64,000 bases of DNA, taken from the NCBI GenBank assembly GCA_042218115.1, contig JBDGRJ010000002.1:8616-72615 (forward strand), read 5' to 3'. This DNA is from JBDGRJ01 sp042218115. Its GTDB lineage: Bacteria; Patescibacteriota; Patescibacteriia; Magasanikbacterales; UBA922. Numbering within the stretch: the first letter of the stretch is position 1; every line of letters starts with the position of its first letter. The notes beneath the pieces were generated by a model that saw only the letters and a program-made list of their open reading frames with translations, did not search any database and was not told the DNA's origin. Of the stretch, positions 41,816-50,349 are shown in pieces. The position numbers and the translations under genes are program-made.

Positions 41816-43075
41816 TTATAAATCACTAGGCATTTCCTCCAACGTCACATTGATATTTTTTATCTCACCCTCATGCAACACTTTTAGCTCAATTTCACTG
41901 CCTACTTCTTGTTTACTGATCATTGTTCTTAGAGTGGTAGAGCCTTTGAGCTTTTTTCCATTAACCTCCAATATAATGTCGTTCTCTTCCAGTCCAGCTT
42001 TATCAGCAGGTGAACCTGGAATCACGGCTAGCTCTTCTCGGGAGTCTCCTCTGATTATCAAAGCGCCATAATCCCGTTCTAGATTATTCAGCTGGGCTAT
42101 GCGAGGGTTGATTTGTATATACCTAATACCCAGCCAAGGACGGACTATCTTGCCCTCATTTATCACGCTTTTAATAGTGGACTTAGCTTGATTTATAGGA
42201 ATAGCAAAACCTACCGATTGACCCTGCTGGGATACAGCAGTATTAATACCTACTACCTCTCCGTCCAGGTTAAGCAGCGGACCACCTGAGTTACCGGGGT
42301 TTATCGCAGCATCGGTCTGAATTGCTTTATCTATCACTCTGACTCTACCCTGAGAGCCTCCGGCTTTAATCCTCCTTCCGATACCGCTTACTATACCTCT
42401 GGTGACCGTATTCTCAAACTCGGATAGGGCATTTCCGATAGCTATCACTGTCTCTCCTCGTTGTAGCTTCTCCGAGTCCCCTAAACTGAGAGTGGGTAGT
42501 TTTTTGTCGGTATCTATTTTCATCAAAGCCAAATCCAACAACGGGTCCTTTGCGATTACCTCAGCAGAGTAGCTGTCACCGCTGGCAAGCTCGACTTTGT
42601 AGCTTACATCGCGGTGATTTACTACATGTTTGTTGGTCACAATCACCCCACTGGAGTCGACTATAAAACCACTTCCGCCACCTACTTTTACCTGCTCCTG
42701 ATCAGGTTTCGGTCTACGCTCGATCTCAAAATATCTACGAAAAGGTTCGGGAATTCTCTGCCTGCTATAGCTTGCATCACGAAGAATAGAGATATTGACT
42801 ACCGCAGGATTGGACTCCTGCACTACGTCAATAGTGGCCTGTTGTAGTGTTTTTCTACTGACACTATCTTCCTCCAAACTGGCTTGTTTATCTTTTGGCT
42901 TCTCGATCTGTTGTTTTCTCTGAGGTTCTTTTTTATCCAAATCAAAGAAAGGAAAAGAGAAGTTTTGATTAGAATAGCCCGCCAAAAGAAAAGAAGACAA
43001 AACTAGGCCAAGAGCTAGCACAACCAACAGAAAAGAGCTAGCAAAGGATAAAACACTTTGTTTTGCTTTATCCAT
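41816..43075 (-). CDS. HtrA/DegP-family serine protease with PDZ domain
   Basis: A 419-residue envelope protease. An N-terminal transmembrane helix (residues about 10-32) anchors it, and a Lys/Glu-rich linker leads to the trypsin-like domain. The catalytic triad is intact: His in VIVTNKHVVNHRD near 150, Asp in DPLLDLALMKID, and Ser in DAAINPGNSGGPLLN near 263. One PDZ domain follows (DRDYGALIIRGDS, then VIPGSPADKAGLEENDIILE). It degrades or refolds damaged extracytoplasmic proteins. Compare the HtrA-like protein at 28727-29764, which has lost all catalytic residues. It is in the same operon direction as pyk and nrdR. Confidence 0.95.
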   Translation of the reverse strand: MDKAKQSVLSFASSFLLVVLALGLVLSSFLLAGYSNQNFSFPFFDLDKKEPQRKQQIEKPKDKQASLEEDSVSRKTLQQATIDVVQESNPAVVNISILRDASYSRQRIPEPFRRYFEIERRPKPDQEQVKVGGGSGFIVDSSGVIVTNKHVVNHRDVSYKVELASGDSYSAEVIAKDPLLDLALMKIDTDKKLPTLSLGDSEKLQRGETVIAIGNALSEFENTVTRGIVSGIGRRIKAGGSQGRVRVIDKAIQTDAAINPGNSGGPLLNLDGEVVGINTAVSQQGQSVGFAIPINQAKSTIKSVINEGKIVRPWLGIRYIQINPRIAQLNNLERDYGALIIRGDSREELAVIPGSPADKAGLEENDIILEVNGKKLKGSTTLRTMISKQEVGSEIELKVLHEGEIKNINVTLEEMPSDL

Positions 43076-43095
43076 AGTGTTTTTATTAACTTATA

Positions 43096-43542
43096 TTAAC
43101 TTAAAGACTTGATCTCACTTTGAAATTTATTCACATCTTCAAACTCTCGGTAAATAGAAGCAAAACGAATATATGCAACTTCATCGAACTCTCTTAAATG
43201 CTCCATCACAATTTCTCCTATCTTTCTACTTTTAATCTCATTACCGGAAACACCCTGCACATCACGCTCTATCGACCTGATGAGCTGGTTCAGATCATCC
43301 TTATCATAGTCACGCTTGGTCAAAGCCTGGAGTATGCCTTGCTTTAACTTCCTCCTGTCATACTCTTCTTTTGTGCCGTCGTTTTTCTCTACTATTAAAT
43401 TTAATAATTTAGCCTCTTCATGGGTGGAAAATCTGTGTCCACACTGCTCACACTCCCTTCTCCTTCTGGTGGTCATACCATTATCTTTGATCCGAGAATC
43501 TATAACCCGGGTTGTTTCAGAGGGGCATACTGGACAATACAT
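43096..43542 (-). CDS. nrdR: Transcriptional repressor NrdR
   Basis: A 148-residue regulator of ribonucleotide reductase genes. The N-terminal zinc ribbon is MYCPVCPSETTRVIDSRIKD with the second Cys pair in RRRRECEQCGHRFST. The ATP-cone domain (residues about 46-136) begins LIVEKNDGTKEEYDRRKLKQ and senses dATP/ATP. Length is standard. It lies between ftsZ and htrA on the minus strand. No ribonucleotide reductase gene is present in the window, so its targets are elsewhere. Confidence 0.95.
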   Translation of the reverse strand: MYCPVCPSETTRVIDSRIKDNGMTTRRRRECEQCGHRFSTHEEAKLLNLIVEKNDGTKEEYDRRKLKQGILQALTKRDYDKDDLNQLIRSIERDVQGVSGNEIKSRKIGEIVMEHLREFDEVAYIRFASIYREFEDVNKFQSEIKSLS

Positions 43543-43557
43543 GCACTCAATAAAGAA

Positions 43558-44916
43558 TTAAGAATCCATACGCTTACGAATGAAGGCCGGGATCTCAAGA
43601 TCACCGTCTTCATCATCATCTTCACTATCATCCGAGCTGGATGTCTGTCTTTTTTGTTTGTCTACAGAAGAATTATTGGTCTGAGGTTCACTATCCGATA
43701 CCTGATCCTTCTCGGAATCTCCGGCTACCTCTCTCTTATCGAAGCTTGGTGTATCAGATTGATCCTCAGTATCATCTTTTGTGTTTTTCGGTTTTTTTGC
43801 CGACTCATCAGCTGAGCCATCCAGCTCATCTTTTTTGTACCCACCTCTTGGTTGTTTATCATCTTTAGTTTTATCTTTTTGTCTGGAGAATCTTTGTGTA
43901 CGCTGATTATCTCTCCCCGGTTGTTTTTGTTTTGAGCTTCTGGGGGATTTGACCTCATCATCTTCATCATCAAAACCGGTGGCGATTACAGTGATCCTAA
44001 GATCATCCTCCATTTCTTCGTCTATCACAGCCCCGAAAATAACTTGGGCATTATCATCGGCGGACTCGGTGATTACCTGAGCTGCCTCAGAAACTTCTTG
44101 CATAGCCAGATCTTCACCACCGGTAATCGAGAATAGTATCCCTTCGGCACCATCTATAGAAAGCTCAAGTAGTGGGCTGGATACGGCCTTTTGGGCCGCT
44201 TCTATCGCCCTGTTTTTGCCGCTCGCGGTTCCTATGCCCATCAGAGCCGAGCCTCTGTTTTGCATGATAGTCTTTACATCCGCAAAGTCCACATTGACCA
44301 AACCGGGCACCGTTATCAGCTCAGATATTCCCTGAACACCTTGGCGCAGCACATCATCCACTATCTCAAATGCGTCGACTAAAGAAGTGTCTTTGTCTAT
44401 TACATTTAAAATTCTGTCATTGGGAATGGTTATTATTGTATCCACATTCTCGGATAGGGTTTCATTTGCTTGTTGGGCTATCTTTGCCCTTTGTGGTCCT
44501 TCCCAATCGAATGGTTTAGTGACCACTCCTATAGTTAATACCCCCATATCTTTGGCAATTCTAGCTATTACCGGGCTGGCTCCGGACCCGGTACCGCCTC
44601 CGAGACCACAGGTGACGAAAGCCATATCTGTATCTGACATGGCCTCTCTGATCTCTTCCTCCGCTTCTTCAGCGGCCTTTCTTCCCACTTCCGGGTCCAT
44701 GCCCGCACCCAGACCTTCTGTCAATTCTTTTCCTATGTGTAGTTTATTTTCTGCTTCATTGTTGTGAAGAGCCTGTACATCCGTATTCATCACCCAAAAG
44801 TCGACTCCTCGAACTCCGGTTTGGACCATCCTGTTTACTATAGAGTTACCAGATCCTCCTACTCCTACCACCTTTAATTTTGCAAAAGTTTCAATTTGAG
44901 GTTTTACTTCCGGCAT
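43558..44916 (-). CDS. ftsZ: Cell-division GTPase FtsZ
   Basis: A 452-residue tubulin homologue that polymerises into the Z ring. The GTP-binding signature is present (VTCGLGGGTGSGASPVIARI), with KVVGVGGSGNSIVNRMV near the N-terminus and NVDFADVKTIMQNRGSALMG for the T7 loop. The GTPase body ends near residue 320. It is followed by a long hydrophilic, Lys/Asp/Ser-rich linker of about 115 residues and the conserved C-terminal peptide DLEIPAFIRKR, which binds FtsA. ftsA is directly upstream. A palindrome with a promoter-like sequence lies in the 93-base spacer (44986-45003). Confidence 0.97.
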   Translation of the reverse strand: MPEVKPQIETFAKLKVVGVGGSGNSIVNRMVQTGVRGVDFWVMNTDVQALHNNEAENKLHIGKELTEGLGAGMDPEVGRKAAEEAEEEIREAMSDTDMAFVTCGLGGGTGSGASPVIARIAKDMGVLTIGVVTKPFDWEGPQRAKIAQQANETLSENVDTIITIPNDRILNVIDKDTSLVDAFEIVDDVLRQGVQGISELITVPGLVNVDFADVKTIMQNRGSALMGIGTASGKNRAIEAAQKAVSSPLLELSIDGAEGILFSITGGEDLAMQEVSEAAQVITESADDNAQVIFGAVIDEEMEDDLRITVIATGFDDEDDEVKSPRSSKQKQPGRDNQRTQRFSRQKDKTKDDKQPRGGYKKDELDGSADESAKKPKNTKDDTEDQSDTPSFDKREVAGDSEKDQVSDSEPQTNNSSVDKQKRQTSSSDDSEDDDEDGDLEIPAFIRKRMDS

Positions 44917-44972
44917 ATTGTATACTTATTTTGTTCAAGATAAAGACGTAATCGTACCTTGGTTATAGTTTA

Positions 44973-45003
44973 CTTTTTTAAAAAGTAGCTGTCAAGACAG
45001 CTA
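44973..45003 (-). promoter_or_regulatory. Perfect 18-base palindrome overlapping a possible ftsZ promoter
   Basis: TAGCTGTC-AA-GACAGCTA (44986-45003) lies six bases after the ftsA stop. On the minus strand it contains TTGACA, with TAAACT 17 bases on as a possible -10. It is also followed by CTTTTT, so it could instead be a short terminator for ftsA. Confidence 0.5.
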
Positions 45004-45009
45004 AAATAG

Positions 45010-46263
45010 TCAGGGCATCAGAGTTTTGAACAAATCTTTTATACGAGTAAAGGAGTTTGAGAATAAATCAAATTTAATGCCGCTAGATTCTACCTCTTCT
45101 AGAGTAGCACCCCACTTGATCAGACCTATAGCAGTAGTAAAAGAAAGATCGTTAGCATTTTCAGTAATACTAGAGACACCCTTAGGATAGCCCAACGATG
45201 CAGGCAGCCTTAGCTTATCTTTGGCTAATTCTTCAATGCCTCCTAGCTTTGCCCCTCCTCCGGTAAAGACTACGCCGGCAGGAAGCAGCCCGCTTTTTTG
45301 TGCGTCTTGAAGACTGTCATCCACTCTTTCAAAAATCTCCTCTGTCCTAGCTTGTATTATCTTGGCTATATATTCTCTGGAGACCATCTCCGACTCCTCA
45401 GCTCCTACTGTAGATAGATCCACCTTCTCCTCTCCATCGACTTCTCCGGGCAAACAGTAGCCGTAATTTATTTTTGCTCTCTCGGCTACATCGATCGAGC
45501 TGCGAAGGCCGATCGCCAGATCATTGGTAATATGTTCAGAACCTATGGGTATCGTATCAGTATGAATGATATCTCCGTTCTCATATACCACCAATGAGGT
45601 TATCGAGCCCCCGATATTGACCACTGCTACACCTAGATCTCTTTGCTTCTCTGTGGTCACCACATCGCCGGCTGCCAAAACGGACAGCACAAGATCATTT
45701 ATATCAATACCGGTTCTGTAAACTGCTTTAGAAATATTATTTAAGTGTGTAGTCAAGCCGTGAATAATCTTAGTTTTCACCTCCAGCCTTACTCCGGTCA
45801 TTCCCACCGGATCTTTTATTCCTTCTTGTCCGTCCACGGTATACCTTCTGGGTATTACATGAAGCATTTCATAATTTAGAGGGGGCGCCACTGTACGAGC
45901 AGCCTCTACAGCCCGATCTACGTCTTCGTGTGATATCTCCCCATCCGACTTTGCTACCGCTATTACCCCTTTGCTTTCTTTTGTCTTGATATCCTTATCA
46001 GAAAAACCAACCCAAGCATCTTCTATCGGGATTCCTATCAACCTCTCAGCCTTCTCCAGCGCCTCAGAGATAGAAGAGACCGTATCTTCTATACTATTGA
46101 CTACACCTTTGGATATACCTTCAGAAGGTGCCTCTACTGCGCCGATAATCTTCAAAGAGGGTGAGTCGGACTGATGATCGATCTGTCCGACTGCTACTCT
46201 AATAGCAGTAGAACCTACATCTATTCCCGTGATTATGTCTTGTTCACTATTTTTACCCAGCAT
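45010..46263 (-). CDS. ftsA: Cell-division protein FtsA
   Basis: A 417-residue actin-like protein that anchors FtsZ to the membrane. Phosphate-1 motif is IITGIDVGSTAIRVAVGQ, the 1C domain follows (DAWVGFSDKDIKTKESKGVI), phosphate-2 and adenosine motifs are seen in LGVAVVNIGGSITSL and GVVFTGGGAKLGGIEELAK. The C-terminal amphipathic helix region (FTRIKDLFKTLMP) is present and would bind the membrane. It precedes ftsZ, as in most bacteria. Confidence 0.96.
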   Translation of the reverse strand: MLGKNSEQDIITGIDVGSTAIRVAVGQIDHQSDSPSLKIIGAVEAPSEGISKGVVNSIEDTVSSISEALEKAERLIGIPIEDAWVGFSDKDIKTKESKGVIAVAKSDGEISHEDVDRAVEAARTVAPPLNYEMLHVIPRRYTVDGQEGIKDPVGMTGVRLEVKTKIIHGLTTHLNNISKAVYRTGIDINDLVLSVLAAGDVVTTEKQRDLGVAVVNIGGSITSLVVYENGDIIHTDTIPIGSEHITNDLAIGLRSSIDVAERAKINYGYCLPGEVDGEEKVDLSTVGAEESEMVSREYIAKIIQARTEEIFERVDDSLQDAQKSGLLPAGVVFTGGGAKLGGIEELAKDKLRLPASLGYPKGVSSITENANDLSFTTAIGLIKWGATLEEVESSGIKFDLFSNSFTRIKDLFKTLMP

Positions 46264-46300
46264 AATAAATAATAGGTTTTACCTTATTATTGTACCATTA

Positions 46301-46666
46301 TTAAGACAGCTGCTCAATTATATACGGATAGAAAATCATTATTCCAACAATCGCAGCGCCTATAGAGATGGTCAACACCACAGCTGCCATCAAATCTTTC
46401 ACTACTTTTACTTTTTTATTAAATTTTGACTCTACCAAGTCAGTAAAATGTTCAATAGCTGTGTTCAAAAGCTCAAAAGACAAAACTAAAAAAATAAAAG
46501 TAATAAGTATTACCCGCTCGATAAAAATCAGCTCAAATATATACATCAAAGCCAACACTAAAATTCCAGCTAAAATCTTTATCTTAAAGTTCTGCTCATT
46601 CAATACAGCGTGTCTTAGGCCTCTATAGGCAAACCTGAAACTTTGAAGGAATCTGGACAAATTCAT
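46301..46666 (-). CDS. dgkA: Diacylglycerol/undecaprenol kinase family (DgkA)
   Basis: A 121-residue integral membrane kinase with three helices. The conserved block FELLNTAIEHFTDLVESKFN followed by KVKVVKDLMAAVVLTISIGA is the DgkA signature, with the catalytic Glu in E-L-L-N-T-A-I-E and the K-D-x-x-A-A segment. The N-terminal amphipathic RFAYRGLRHAVLNEQNFKIK is also typical. In Gram-positive-type envelopes this protein mainly phosphorylates undecaprenol, recycling the glycan carrier. Its start overlaps the ybeY stop by four bases (ATGA). Confidence 0.94.
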   Translation of the reverse strand: MNLSRFLQSFRFAYRGLRHAVLNEQNFKIKILAGILVLALMYIFELIFIERVILITFIFLVLSFELLNTAIEHFTDLVESKFNKKVKVVKDLMAAVVLTISIGAAIVGIMIFYPYIIEQLS

Positions 46667-47094
46667 ACTGAAATATTATCTAGCAAATCTTCCTGCAGGG
46701 AGTACATCTCTTCGGCCTCATCATTTTGTTTGTGGTCATATCCCGACAGATGAAGCACACCATGGACCAACATCCTCTTGAACTCATCTGTTGGGCTCAC
46801 ACCATATTCTTTGGCCTGCCTCTTGACTTGAGGGGCGGAGATAAATATATCCCCATAATCTTTTGATTCTCTGCTAAAACTATCACCTTCCTGCATAGAA
46901 AAAGAAAGCACATCGGTAGTAGAATCTTTATCTCTGTACTCTCGATTCAGCTCTCTCATTTTATCATCGCCGATCTGATGCACGCTTACCAACCCTGTCT
47001 GATCTAGCTGCTTAAAAACCTGATTGACGATTGAACTAATCTCTTCTTCGCCCACTATTGGCTGGTCAACCTCAATAAAAATATTACATTCCAT
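46663..47094 (-). CDS. ybeY: Endoribonuclease YbeY (16S rRNA maturation)
   Basis: A 143-residue metalloprotein. The zinc-binding motif H-G-x-L-H-L-x-G-Y-D-H is complete in LVHGVLHLSGYDHKQNDEAE, preceded by the conserved LNREYRDKDSTTDVLSFSM. YbeY processes the 16S rRNA 3' end and takes part in ribosome quality control. It is coupled to dgkA by an ATGA overlap, a frequent pairing. It lies nine bases downstream of the thrombospondin-type protein gene at 47104-48444. Confidence 0.96.
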   Translation of the reverse strand: MECNIFIEVDQPIVGEEEISSIVNQVFKQLDQTGLVSVHQIGDDKMRELNREYRDKDSTTDVLSFSMQEGDSFSRESKDYGDIFISAPQVKRQAKEYGVSPTDEFKRMLVHGVLHLSGYDHKQNDEAEEMYSLQEDLLDNISV

Positions 47095-47103
47095 AGCTTT
47101 CAG

Positions 47104-48444
47104 TTAACTACTAGAGTTATTTTCAACTGTGGTAGTAGTCTGTTGATTTGTCTCTGTAGTTGTAGCAGCCTCCTCGCCCTCTTGATCATTATTCTGATCA
47201 GTCGTGGTCTGGGTACCGGGAATCACATTTTGCGTTCCTAGAGACTGAGATTCACCTGATATTCTAAAGCTCTGATACATCATTTTCATAACCTCTCTGA
47301 ACGGTATCTGATCCTTGATTCCCGGGTTGTAGATCAGGACATAAACATTATCCGAGCCGGGAAAGTAAGCTACCAGGTGATCACTCCGGCGATAACCTTC
47401 GATACCAAACTTATTCTCAAACTGCTCTAAATCAGTTCTGCTTTGACCTTCCACTTTACGGTTGAACCACTGGTCAAAATTCTCATCTTGCTGCTTTTCG
47501 ACTGAGCGGATCAATATATAGTCACCGGTAATAGCATTAAACAGGACCTCTCTTTGGTCCTGATCTACTGAGTCTACCTCCCAATCAGATGGATAATAGA
47601 GTTGATATTCAAACACAGGATTTTCGTAATCACTCACCAGCTCCGAATCTCTAAGTTCTGCAGGTGATTTTCCGTCCGGGTGATATAAGTTTCTAATCTC
47701 TTGTCCGTCAAAATAACCGTCCTCATCCGTATCCCAAGTACCGCTGTCAGTACCAAAAACCTCTTCTTCATCATCAGTCAAATCATCCGAGTCCAGGTCA
47801 GTGCTGTCTGATAACAGCACATCAGGGAAACGTAGTTTTTCTGCCACATTAGGGATAGTAGTCGTAGAAGCTTCATCTTCAGTGGTAGTTTCGGATTCTT
47901 GTGTAGTTGTCGGCGTAGGCTCAGTTGTAGTTGTCGGCTGAGGCTCCGGCTCCGTCTCTTCGGGCTCAGGTTCAGGCTCGGGTTCCGGCTCCGGCTCTTG
48001 TTGTTGCTCGTTTTGTTGTTGAGCTTGTTGCTGGTTCTCCTGAGCTACTTCTTCAGTAAAGGGAGAACCAAAATATCCTATGGTATATAGATAACCTCCA
48101 GCTACAAGTAAAAATAATAGAAGCAGTCCGCCGACTGCTCCCGCTATCTTGAGCCACATAGATCCAGAGGCAGAGCCTCCGGAGTCAGACGCCCCTTCAG
48201 GTTGTTCTATCTCTTGTTGTTGGTCTTGTTGCTGCTGTTGTTGTTTTTGTTGTTCTATCTTCTCTTTTACTCTTTCTCTAGCCTGCTCCTTCTCTTCATA
48301 TACCTGAGGATTTTTACCACCATAAAAAGAATCGGGAATGGTTCTAATCTTGGAGTCGGTGCTTTCCTCCTCTTCTTCAGCGCTTTCTCCTAGCTTTACA
48401 GGCTCCGCTTGATGATTGTCGCTCTCATCGTTATTGTTGAACAT
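47104..48444 (-). CDS. Single-span surface protein with thrombospondin type 3-like calcium motifs and PsbP-like domain
   Basis: A 446-residue protein. The first 95 residues are hydrophilic and Gln-rich (cytoplasmic). A transmembrane helix follows at about 97-120 (IAGAVGGLLLLFLLVAGGYL). Outside the membrane come a low-complexity Gln/Glu/Pro/Thr stalk, then two EF-hand/TSP3-like motifs (DSDDLTDDEEEVFG and DTDEDGYFDGQEIRN), and a globular domain (about residues 275-405) starting FEYQLYYPSDWEVDSV, similar in pattern to PsbP-like domains and to the tail of the PEP synthase at 37166-40147. It ends in a Thr-rich tail. It belongs to the surface cluster upstream. Confidence 0.75.
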   Translation of the reverse strand: MFNNNDESDNHQAEPVKLGESAEEEEESTDSKIRTIPDSFYGGKNPQVYEEKEQARERVKEKIEQQKQQQQQQDQQQEIEQPEGASDSGGSASGSMWLKIAGAVGGLLLLFLLVAGGYLYTIGYFGSPFTEEVAQENQQQAQQQNEQQQEPEPEPEPEPEPEETEPEPQPTTTTEPTPTTTQESETTTEDEASTTTIPNVAEKLRFPDVLLSDSTDLDSDDLTDDEEEVFGTDSGTWDTDEDGYFDGQEIRNLYHPDGKSPAELRDSELVSDYENPVFEYQLYYPSDWEVDSVDQDQREVLFNAITGDYILIRSVEKQQDENFDQWFNRKVEGQSRTDLEQFENKFGIEGYRRSDHLVAYFPGSDNVYVLIYNPGIKDQIPFREVMKMMYQSFRISGESQSLGTQNVIPGTQTTTDQNNDQEGEEAATTTETNQQTTTTVENNSSS

Positions 48445-48447
48445 GAA

Positions 48448-49479
48448 TTATTTTTCAGTATTAGTTGGTGGCTCAAAAAGCTTACCTTCCCCTTTCGGAT
48501 TATATCCCGACTCTACCTCTGTTCCATCTTTGTAGCCATCACCGTCTGTGTCTGGATCTAATGGATCAGTCTTCCAGTTCAACACCTCAGCTCCGTCTCC
48601 AAGTTTGTCTCCGTCTGTATCCCAGTTATTAGGGTCTGTACCTAGCTCTTTTTCTCGGCTATCTGAAAGCTGATCACCATCAGTATCCACTTTGTCCCCA
48701 AATAGAATCTCGTCAGCTTTCTGTGTCTTGGTCGCAGACTCCTCCTCTTCTGTTGTTTGTTGGTCTTGCTGTTTTTGTTCAGTAGAGGTCTGCTCTTCCG
48801 GTTGCGACTCTTCTTGGGGTTGTTGGTCCTTCTCGGACACGGTCTTGCCAGTAGTATCTGTCGTGCCTTTAAACTTACCAGTATCTTCTGTGGCGATAAA
48901 AGAGGAGTAGACCCAAAAGCCACCACCCCCAAGGACAATCAAAATTAATACCACCCCCACTGCTATCATTATTTTTTTGCTCAGCTCAGGCTTGGTTACC
49001 TGAGATCCAGCAGCCGCCCCCGGGCCTTTGGCTTCCGAAGCGGCAGGTTTGGGCTGAGACGAAGAACCGGAATCACCCTTTGCTTCTAGCTTTCCCGCCT
49101 CTATGGCCGTATCTCCCGTATCAACACCAGAAAACATATCGTCCGGCTGCTGCCCCTCATTTTGAGGGCTAGATTCAGGCTGATTTTGATCTGACGAGGG
49201 CTGGGCCTGTTTGGAAGCACCTCCCTGGTTTGCTGCTGAGCCCTGAGATGAAGATTGCTCCTGGGTGTCAGCACCTTGATTTTGGGGGGTTGGTTGAGCA
49301 GAAGATTCAGAATCAACATTGTTAGCTGAAGGTTCAGAGTTTTGAGTTTGTGCAGATCCACCTTGATTATCGGTATTGTTATTTCCCTGCTTTGGCATCT
49401 GACCATTTGTATTGTCGTCTTCATCGGTAGGCAGGCTCTGAGGTGGTTTGCCTTGTTTTGGGTCTTGGTCGTCAAACAT
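48448..49479 (-). CDS. Single-span surface protein with thrombospondin type 3 repeats
   Basis: A 343-residue protein. Residues 1-165 are a disordered Gln/Asn/Ser/Pro-rich cytoplasmic region, followed by a transmembrane helix near 170-195 (IMIAVGVVLILIVLGGGGFW), a Gln/Glu/Thr stalk and about three TSP3 motifs (DTDGDQLSDSREKELGTD, DTDGDKLGDGAEV, DTDGDGYKDGTEV). The ending GYNPKGEGKL is shared with the 269-residue neighbour (GYSPTGEGKL), so these are paralogues. Calcium probably rigidifies the repeats outside the cell. It follows the 446-residue gene with a gap of three bases, so the group is co-transcribed. Confidence 0.8.
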   Translation of the reverse strand: MFDDQDPKQGKPPQSLPTDEDDNTNGQMPKQGNNNTDNQGGSAQTQNSEPSANNVDSESSAQPTPQNQGADTQEQSSSQGSAANQGGASKQAQPSSDQNQPESSPQNEGQQPDDMFSGVDTGDTAIEAGKLEAKGDSGSSSQPKPAASEAKGPGAAAGSQVTKPELSKKIMIAVGVVLILIVLGGGGFWVYSSFIATEDTGKFKGTTDTTGKTVSEKDQQPQEESQPEEQTSTEQKQQDQQTTEEEESATKTQKADEILFGDKVDTDGDQLSDSREKELGTDPNNWDTDGDKLGDGAEVLNWKTDPLDPDTDGDGYKDGTEVESGYNPKGEGKLFEPPTNTEK

Positions 49480-49529
49480 GGTTATTATAGTTTATGTTTT
49501 TATTATTATCTCAAGATTGACGGTTAGTT

Positions 49530-50339
49530 TCAATCTTTTAGCTTGCCTTCTCCGGTCGGGCTGTAGCCGGCATCGACTTCAGCTCCGTCAGCATACCCGT
49601 CACCGTCAGTATCAGCGTCTTTAGGGTCGGTACCATATACTTTTACCTCTTGCTTATCATTCAGCTTATCATTGTCTGTGTCCGCTTTTGTAGGGTTAGT
49701 CTCATATTGTTCTATCTCTTCTTTGTCCGATAGACCGTCTCCGTCCGTATCCGCCTTTATCGGGTCGGTTCCATGCTTTTGTACTTCGAGCTTATCATCG
49801 AGACCATCCTCATCAGTGTCTACCTTAGTCGGACTAGAACCATACTCTTGGACCTCTTTACCATCCTCAAACCCATCTCCATCGGTATCCGCCTTTGTCA
49901 GGTCGCTATCGTGAATCAGCACCTCTTCCCCGTCTGTAAGCCCGTCTCCGTCAGTATCCGCCTTTGTCGGGTCGGTATTATATTGTTCTACCTCTTCTTT
50001 GTCATTTAGGGAGTCTCCGTCCGTATCATAGCTGTTTTGACCTGTACCCAGCTCCTCCTCTTTTTTATTAGTTAGTCCATCATCATCCAGGTCCTTGGAG
50101 TAATACTGGCCTTTTTCTTCAGCAAGCTCTTTTTTCTCTTGTTCTGTCATTTTGGTCAGATCGACCTGTTGCTCTTGTTGCTGTTCAGCTTGCTCTGACT
50201 GTTGCTTTTTTGTAGTTTTCTCTTTTTGTGGAGAGTCTTTAGTGAAATAGAAATAATAGATCCCCGCTCCAATCAATAGAAAAGCTAATAAAGTCACCGC
50301 AGATAATATCCCTATTGTGGTTTTTTTATTTAACTGCAT
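49530..50339 (-). CDS. Single-span surface protein with eight thrombospondin type 3 repeats
   Basis: A 269-residue protein with a short cytoplasmic start, a transmembrane helix at about residues 8-32 (IGILSAVTLLAFLLIGAGIY), a Lys/Gln/Glu linker and then eight TSP3 motifs at a regular 23-residue period, most reading D-T-D-G-D-G-L-x-D-x-x-E-V. Each holds several Asp side chains to chelate calcium. It ends GYSPTGEGKL. It is the simplest of the three anchored proteins in this cluster and lies ten bases downstream of the Cys-rich secreted protein gene. Its ligand is unknown. Confidence 0.82.
   Translation of the reverse strand: MQLNKKTTIGILSAVTLLAFLLIGAGIYYFYFTKDSPQKEKTTKKQQSEQAEQQQEQQVDLTKMTEQEKKELAEEKGQYYSKDLDDDGLTNKKEEELGTGQNSYDTDGDSLNDKEEVEQYNTDPTKADTDGDGLTDGEEVLIHDSDLTKADTDGDGFEDGKEVQEYGSSPTKVDTDEDGLDDKLEVQKHGTDPIKADTDGDGLSDKEEIEQYETNPTKADTDNDKLNDKQEVKVYGTDPKDADTDGDGYADGAEVDAGYSPTGEGKLKD
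49560..50100 (-). repeat. Tandem 69-base repeats encoding TSP3 units
   Basis: Eight copies of a 23-codon unit, beginning with D-L-D-D-D-G-L or D-T-D-x-D-x, lie back to back. The bases have diverged (different Asp, Gly and Leu codons), so the array is old or under pressure to avoid recombination. Confidence 0.8.
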
Positions 50340-50349
50340 AGATAGAAAA

